A DNA stretch of 8,956 bases from Candidatus Bathyarchaeota archaeon (GTDB lineage Archaea; Thermoproteota; CALKCG01; B24; JAGTQN01): NCBI GenBank assembly GCA_018396395.1, contig JAGTQN010000007.1:23978-32933 (forward strand), in the 5' to 3' direction. A program made the position numbers and the translations under genes. Shown one piece after another: positions 5,277-8,956 of the stretch; the stretch's first letter is position 1; each line of letters begins with the position of its first letter. The notes under the pieces were generated by a model, which saw nothing but the letters and a program-made list of their open reading frames with translations, had not been told where the DNA came from and did no database searches.

Positions 5277-5307
5277 TGCTCTCGCCCTTTTGACCTAGGT
5301 GCGCCCC

Positions 5308-6426
5308 ATGAGGAGACTTATAATCCCCATTCTTTTTCTCATCCTCGTGGCTGCTGCCTTCCTATGGGGCTATATATGGCGAGTTGGTCCTGAGAACATC
5401 CTTCCTAGATGGGGACTCGAAATTTGGTCAGCCTTAGGAGCATTCCTCTTCTCCATCGGAGCCTATTTCTTCTATAGGCTCTCTTCAAGGGCTATCGAAA
5501 GGGCCTTGCGAATGGCGGGCGGAACAGAGGGGGATGTGAAGATGATCCTCGGCCTCTGGAAGTTCGTAGTAATCTTTGTAGCCGCCCTCATCATCCTTAG
5601 CCTCTTCTTCGAGTTCGGAGCGATAACAACCATCATAGGCGTATTCGGAGGTATGTTCCTAGGATGGTCCCTTCAGGCACCAGTCTCTGGCTTCGCAGCA
5701 TGGCTCCTCATCACCATCAAGCGCCCCTTCAGGGTTGGCGACAGGGTCCTTCTACCATCCTATGGGCTTGTTGGCGATGTACTAGACGTAGGGCCCATGT
5801 ACACAGTCCTCAATCAGGTTGGTGGAGCCGTAGGGAGCGAGGAGCCTGTCGGGCGCCATATCCTTATTCCAAACGCCATGCTCTTCTCAAACCTCATCAT
5901 CAACTATACGCCCCGTTGGGAGGGGGGGCTTCCTCCACCCATAAGTCCTATGAAGCATGAAGAGAAGACTTCAGCGTATATCCTCGATGAAATCGTTGTG
6001 AGGATAACCTTTAATTCCGATTGGGATACGGCAGAAAAGATTCTCCTAGACGCCGCGAGGGAAGTTACTGCTGACATCATAAAGGCTACGGGACAGGAGC
6101 CTTATATTCGATCCGATCTTCCAGATTACTATGGTATTTGGATGAGACTTCGGTACATGACCCTTGCAACCGATAGGCCTAGGATAACCCATGAGATCGT
6201 GAAGAGAATCGTAAAAGATTTCGCGAGGAGCGATAAGGTTGATTTCGCCATTCCAGTCATGACTGCCTACTCGTATAAGCGTCCTCCGGCCCAGCCCTTT
6301 ATCGTAAGGCTAGAAAATCCCTCGGTTATGGAAAGATGCCCCCAATGCGGGGCTGAAAACCTCCAAGGATCCATATATTGCCGTGTTTGTGGGGTAAGAA
6401 TGACAGGTTTCAAGGCAAGCGAGTAA
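5308..6426 (+). CDS. MscS-type mechanosensitive channel with C-terminal zinc ribbon
   Basis: A 372-residue membrane protein. Hydrophobic segments lie at about 4-24, 39-57 and 82-102, followed by the pore-lining helix at about 105-137, rich in Gly and Ala (GVFGGMFLGWSLQAPVSGFAA). The MscS signature ITIKRPFRVGDRV follows at 136-147, then the beta domain ending near IPNAML and a cytoplasmic alpha/beta domain. The family opens under membrane tension to release solutes after osmotic downshift. Unusually, the C-terminus carries a four-cysteine zinc ribbon (C344, C347, C358, C361: CPQCG and CRVCG). The start is ATG 5308, with AGGTG 6 nt ahead. A GTG at 5299 in frame lies inside that site and is rejected. 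It is monocistronic with its own TATA box. Confidence 0.9.
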   Translation: MRRLIIPILFLILVAAAFLWGYIWRVGPENILPRWGLEIWSALGAFLFSIGAYFFYRLSSRAIERALRMAGGTEGDVKMILGLWKFVVIFVAALIILSLFFEFGAITTIIGVFGGMFLGWSLQAPVSGFAAWLLITIKRPFRVGDRVLLPSYGLVGDVLDVGPMYTVLNQVGGAVGSEEPVGRHILIPNAMLFSNLIINYTPRWEGGLPPPISPMKHEEKTSAYILDEIVVRITFNSDWDTAEKILLDAAREVTADIIKATGQEPYIRSDLPDYYGIWMRLRYMTLATDRPRITHEIVKRIVKDFARSDKVDFAIPVMTAYSYKRPPAQPFIVRLENPSVMERCPQCGAENLQGSIYCRVCGVRMTGFKASE

Positions 6427-6439
6427 GTTGGGGACTTAC
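6423..6439 (+). terminator. Small hairpin at the MscS stop codon
   Basis: GTAAGT (6423-6428), loop TGGGG, ACTTAC (6434-6439). The TAA stop lies in the left arm. A T-rich stretch begins at about 6461. It may help end transcription or mark the mRNA 3' end. Confidence 0.3.
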
Positions 6440-6864
6440 AAAGGACTTGTAGAGAAGGTTTAAAATTTTTCCATTGGAATAATGAAAACGAAGTTATGGA
6501 TTTTTTCTTTCTTTGAAGACTTGTCTATGAGTTGTTATCGATAGCCTTTATCGAATGCAATGCCAGAATAGTATTCAGTTTGGCAAAATAGTGTTTAATT
6601 CATCAATCCTCATTTCTGATAATTTCTGCATTTCGATTAAAACTTTCCTTCTTATTACGGATAATTTAAAAAATCTCCTATTATTTTTAGGTCCGGCTCG
6701 TTTGTTTTCCAGAAATCAAAAGGGTCCTTTTCAAGTTTACTTTCCGATATGGTAGAAAAAAGCCTAGGCTCCCTTTGTTCATAAGAAGCATTAATTTGGA
6801 AGAATTTCTTCCATGGACTTATCGATTTCTTTAATCCTTAAGAAAATCGTTCCCAAACAAAATT
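6440..6864. other. AT-rich convergent intergene, no gene supported
   Basis: About 425 bp between the MscS and nagB stop codons, low in G+C. A 66-codon frame at 6555-6755 is rich in Phe, Leu and Ile as AT-rich noncoding DNA tends to be, and it has no ribosome binding site. I do not call it. T-runs on both strands could end both transcripts. Confidence 0.5.
6797..6813 (-). terminator. Hairpin downstream of nagB
   Basis: TGGAAGAA and TTCTTCCA are perfectly complementary around one central T. It lies about 50 bp beyond the nagB stop on the minus strand, a plausible 3'-end structure for that mRNA. Confidence 0.3.
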
Positions 6865-7617
6865 TTAGAAATTTTCATTTCCATCTCGAGAACCTAAGAG
6901 ACATCCAGCCTCCCGGTCCACTATGAAGGTAGAATCCTTATGGATTCTAAGGAAGGATGCTGGGACGTTGGGGGTTATTGGTCCCTCTACAGCAGCCTTG
7001 ATGGCTTCAGCCTTTGTTGGACCAGAAGCCAAGAGAAGGATTCGACGGGCTTCGAGGATCGTCCCTATGCCCATCGTAAGGGCCTTTTTCGGAACCTCAT
7101 CCAAGGATGAAAAGAAACGGCTGTTTGCAATCCTTGTTTCATCGCTTAGTGTAACTACACGAGTTCTCGAGTCGATGGGGGAACCAGGCTCGTTAAAGGC
7201 TATATGGCCATTTCTACCTATTCCGAGGACCTGAAGATCAATACCACCAACAGCCTTTATTGCCTCTTCGTATGCTTGGCATTCAGCCTCTAGATCTCTA
7301 GCCATGGAATTGAGAAAATGAATGTTCTTGCGGTCGATATTTATGTGCCTGAAGAGCTTCTCTTCCATATAATATCGGTAACTGTTGGGGTGGTAGGGAG
7401 GAATCCCGACATACTCATCCAAGTTGAAGGTTATTACATGGCTGAAGTCTAGACATCCGGCTCCATGCATTCGAACGAGTTCCCTATAGCATCCTTCCGG
7501 CGTTCCCCCCGTTGCTAGACCAAGGACGAAAGGTCGTTTCCTTTTAAGGGCATCTGCTATCATGAAGGATGCCCTTTGGCTTAGCTCTCCGTAGTCTTTG
7601 ACGATTATAACCTTCAT
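6865..7617 (-). CDS. nagB: Glucosamine-6-phosphate deaminase
   Basis: A 250-residue cytoplasmic enzyme converting glucosamine-6-phosphate to fructose-6-phosphate and ammonia. It has the full NagB fold: the phosphate loop GLATGGTPEG (33-42), NLDEYVG with the catalytic base D67, HPNSYRYYM (76-84), and GIGRNGHIAFNEPGS (132-146) with H138 and E143. The position of E. coli Asp141 is Asn136, as in many bacterial relatives. It is shorter than E. coli NagB (266 residues) and ends soon after FIVDREAG. The ATG at 7617 has GGAG 5 nt upstream. Many archaea instead use a SIS-domain deaminase, so this bacterial-type enzyme may have been acquired. With the nearby glycosidase it may serve breakdown of amino sugars, but the two are separated by another gene. 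Confidence 0.93.
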   Translation of the reverse strand: MKVIIVKDYGELSQRASFMIADALKRKRPFVLGLATGGTPEGCYRELVRMHGAGCLDFSHVITFNLDEYVGIPPYHPNSYRYYMEEKLFRHINIDRKNIHFLNSMARDLEAECQAYEEAIKAVGGIDLQVLGIGRNGHIAFNEPGSPIDSRTRVVTLSDETRIANSRFFSSLDEVPKKALTMGIGTILEARRILLLASGPTKAEAIKAAVEGPITPNVPASFLRIHKDSTFIVDREAGCLLGSRDGNENF

Positions 7618-7640
7618 CTTTTCTCCATTTTCTTTTAGGA

Positions 7641-7659
7641 ATATTATATCAAATTAAAG
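7641..7659 (-). promoter_or_regulatory. Probable nagB promoter
   Basis: On the minus strand CTTTAATTTGATATAATA offers two overlapping TATA-like cores. The upstream core (about 7655) would place the transcript start near 7630, ahead of the GGAG at 7626-7623. The downstream core would make the mRNA nearly leaderless. Confidence 0.35.
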
Positions 7660-7733
7660 GTTATTCTTTCTTCCTATACAGTTAAACTTTGTGTAACTTT
7701 TTTGATCCTATGATAGCTTTCTAGGGAAGGATA

Positions 7734-7785
7734 AAAGATCCTTAGTAAAAAGGATCTATTCTTAGCCTTTTTGCTAAGGATCTTT
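7734..7785. repeat. 20-bp-stem inverted repeat (hairpin)
   Basis: The arm 7734-7753 pairs with 7766-7785 over 20 bp around a 12-nt loop (7754-7765). The one non-Watson-Crick pair (T7746, G7773) is a U-G wobble in a plus-strand RNA but an A-C mismatch in a minus-strand RNA. It lies 90 bp past the YbjQ stop and about 115 bp ahead of nagB, both minus-strand genes. It may be a terminator for the YbjQ gene, a small RNA, or a remnant of a palindromic mobile element. Confidence 0.6.
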
Positions 7786-7874
7786 CATAAGATCGAATTG
7801 AGAAATCGGACTGAGCGAAGGGCTTCGAATTGAATTGCTATGGCATATCATGTTATTCTATTCTTTTTTGTCCA

Positions 7875-8303
7875 TCAAGTTTCTGGTTCAATTATGGCTG
7901 CTGTACCCGTTGCGGATATCAAGACTAATCCCTCGAAAACCTCAGAAGTTTCTAAATCTAGATTCAGCACAGCGTTAGCCCCGAGGCTCCTAGCCCTAAT
8001 CCGCAATCTTTCTATAGCTTCCATCCTCGCCTTCTCGATTTCCGAGGTAAAGGCTGAGACCTCTCCCCCCAATATGGATTGGACACCTGCTACAAGCTTT
8101 CCTCCCAAGCCCCTTGTCCTAGCCGTTAACCCTGAGACGATACCAAGAACTTTCCTGACTTTGTAACCGGGAACGGATGGTGTCGTGACTATGATCACAT
8201 CGGAGGCCGCATAAAGAATTGGAGCTTCGACCTGGGTTCCACATCGGGGACAGAACTTGGCTTCTTCTGAAACCTCAGCCCCACACCTTGTACAGAAGGG
8301 CAA
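7875..8303 (-). CDS. Zinc-ribbon plus YbjQ/UPF0145 domain protein
   Basis: A 142-residue protein. Residues 1-25 form a zinc ribbon with C4, C7, C18 and C21 (CTRCG and CPRCG). Residues about 35-138 match the YbjQ/UPF0145 (DUF74) family: VTTPSVPGYKVRKVLGIVSG, then a helix AFTSEIEKARMEAIERLRIRARSLGANAVLNL, and the terminal VLISATGTAAII. YbjQ proteins form pentamers and were proposed to bind heavy metals, but their role is unsettled. The start is taken as TTG at 8303, giving MPFCTRCG, because no in-frame ATG or GTG lies just upstream and zinc ribbons usually begin this way. No ribosome binding site is seen, so the message may be nearly leaderless. The fused zinc ribbon parallels that of the MscS protein. 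Confidence 0.88.
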   Translation of the reverse strand: MPFCTRCGAEVSEEAKFCPRCGTQVEAPILYAASDVIIVTTPSVPGYKVRKVLGIVSGLTARTRGLGGKLVAGVQSILGGEVSAFTSEIEKARMEAIERLRIRARSLGANAVLNLDLETSEVFEGLVLISATGTAAIIEPET

Positions 8304-8308
8304 ACAAC

Positions 8309-8328
8309 ATCGTCTAAAATTCGACGAT
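8309..8328. promoter_or_regulatory. Inverted repeat ATCGTC-N8-GACGAT, possible operator
   Basis: A 20-bp inverted repeat with 6-bp arms directly ahead of the YbjQ-type start. A weak TATA-like CTAAAAG (minus strand, about 8335-8329) would place the transcript start near 8307, so a regulator bound here would block initiation. No regulator gene is in the window. Confidence 0.35.
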
Positions 8329-8441
8329 CTTTTAGAAAAAGTTTCTTTTCACGAATTTCCTTTTGGAGGTAGGAAGGCTTACTTGAGGACCCTCGTCAAG
8401 GTCCTAGAACCGATGATGGAAAGTATAGGTATGATAAGAAA

Positions 8442-8471
8442 GTAGGATAATGTAATGTAACATAACGTAAG
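8442..8471. repeat. Degenerate pentanucleotide repeat
   Basis: Six consecutive pentamers resemble RTAAY: GTAGG, ATAAT, GTAAT, GTAAC, ATAAC, GTAAG. They lie in the 275-bp gap between the YbjQ start and the glycosidase stop. The gap also contains a perfect palindrome TTCCTAGGAA at 8511-8520. I see no gene in it. Confidence 0.4.
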
Positions 8472-8578
8472 GCGATCTTATGTAATCTAATGAAAAGTAT
8501 GGTAGGAGTTTTCCTAGGAACTTGAAAATGGCATCAAGCTTTGTGGCTTTCCTTAGGACTGTCTCATAGGGGCTAATC

Positions 8579-8956
8579 TTATTCGTACAGGATTGTTAGA
8601 TGATTCCCTTTTTCAAGGATTAGTGTGTTGGCAAATTGTATTTCTTCCCCAAACTTTTCAAACTCAACTTCCCTTTTATCGACCTTTATGGCTTTTGCCT
8701 TCCTTTCCTTCATGAATGGCAAGCTCACGGTCTTGATTTTTAATCCTCCATAAAGGACGGCTAGAATGGCTTCTTGTTCCTTCATTTCAAAGGTCCCCCA
8801 GCCCATTCCGGTCGACCAAAAGCACTGAAACTTTCCGTTTCTATATTGGGGGTTGAATTCTATTTTTCCCCTTATCATATCAGATTGAAAGCCGCTCAGA
8901 GCCAACAATAAGGTGTAGGATGCCATGGAACGCGAATAAAGGCTGTTGGTGGTATT
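8579..8956 (-). CDS. C-terminal end of a GH116-type glycosidase (partial)
   Basis: The last 125 residues of a larger protein whose start lies beyond the right edge. The frame stays open from 8956 (NTTNSLYSRSMASYTLLLAL), so the ATG at 8926 is internal. The motifs SMASYTLLLALSGF, then FNP, and CFWSTGMGWGTFEM are those I associate with the C-terminal part of archaeal GH116 beta-glycosidases (SSO1353-like, DUF608/GBA2 relatives), which act on beta-glucosides, xylosides or N-acetylglucosaminides. The catalytic residues would be in the missing part, so substrate is unknown. It ends with a beta-rich tail (LTILYE). It is on the same strand as the YbjQ and nagB genes but is separated from them by 275 bp. 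Confidence 0.65.
   Translation of the reverse strand, partial: NTTNSLYSRSMASYTLLLALSGFQSDMIRGKIEFNPQYRNGKFQCFWSTGMGWGTFEMKEQEAILAVLYGGLKIKTVSLPFMKERKAKAIKVDKREVEFEKFGEEIQFANTLILEKGNHLTILYE

Larger units (their letters stand above)
4809..5307. other. Intergenic region between fbp and the MscS gene
   Basis: About 500 bp with no confident gene. It holds the doubtful minus-strand frame above, a perfect 12-bp palindrome TCCTTTAAAGGA at 4868-4879 whose core recurs at the MscS promoter (5266-5275), and the hairpin at 5159-5187 followed by six T at 5199-5204. I see no tRNA, RNase P RNA or SRP RNA signature. Confidence 0.4.

Noticed and set aside
6555..6755. 66-codon frame between the MscS and nagB genes
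   Set aside because: No ribosome binding site or TATA box at proper spacing, and the sequence is low in complexity and not protein-like.
8409..8440. C-box-like GATGATGG as a C/D box small RNA
   Set aside because: It deviates from the RUGAUGA consensus, and no CUGA box follows at a usable distance.
7840..8445. Plus-strand frames at 7840-8166 and 8257-8445
   Set aside because: They are mirror frames of the YbjQ-type gene or extend from it into intergenic DNA; the minus-strand zinc ribbon and YbjQ motifs are decisive.
1..8956. CRISPR array, insertion sequence, tRNA or rRNA genes
   Set aside because: No regularly spaced repeats, transposase motifs, tRNA arm signatures or rRNA segments were found by eye on either strand.

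Overview
The window is archaeal chromosome. The evidence is an archaeal/eukaryotic-type ribosomal protein L15e, an archaeal fructose-1,6-bisphosphate aldolase/phosphatase (type V FBPase), TATA-type promoters about 25 bp ahead of start sites, a mix of leaderless and GGTGA/GGAG-led starts, and frequent AGG, AGA and ATA codons. The FBPase sequence and a GH116-type glycosidase end suggest a (hyper)thermophilic lineage of the Thermoproteota/TACK group. I cannot name a genus.

Layout, left to right: a DHH/DHHA1 phosphoesterase (+); a convergent intergene whose ends pair as a long-range stem; a DUF2284 cysteine-rich protein (-) divergent from a small nitroreductase (+); an AT-rich gap with a possible small structured RNA; L15e (+), which lacks the usual C-terminal tail; the FBP aldolase/phosphatase (+); a 500-bp gap with a degenerate-looking minus-strand reading frame and a strong hairpin; an MscS channel with a C-terminal zinc ribbon (+); an AT-rich gap; NagB glucosamine-6-phosphate deaminase (-); a 20-bp-stem hairpin; a zinc-ribbon/YbjQ (UPF0145) protein (-); and the C-terminal end of a GH116-like glycosidase (-) running off the right edge. 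Genes are mostly monocistronic with their own promoters.

The main discovery is in the FBP aldolase/phosphatase gene. As DNA it is split over three reading frames by two short insertions of 31 nt and 34 nt. Removing exactly these rebuilds a 369-residue protein with every expected metal ligand and Schiff-base residue. Each insertion sits in a bulge-helix-bulge (BHB) fold, the substrate of the archaeal tRNA splicing endonuclease. Intron 2 has a textbook BHB (outer helix, 3-nt bulge, 4-bp helix, 3-nt bulge, inner helix); intron 1 has the same geometry with one mismatch. Cutting after the second bulge nucleotide is the only register that gives the correct protein at both introns. I therefore read this as a protein-coding gene with two archaeal pre-mRNA introns. 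Known examples are few (cbf5 is the classic one), and I do not know of one in this gluconeogenic enzyme.

Functionally, FBPase (gluconeogenesis), NagB (amino sugar catabolism to fructose-6-phosphate) and the glycosidase all touch hexose metabolism, but spacing and separate promoters give no evidence that they form one operon.
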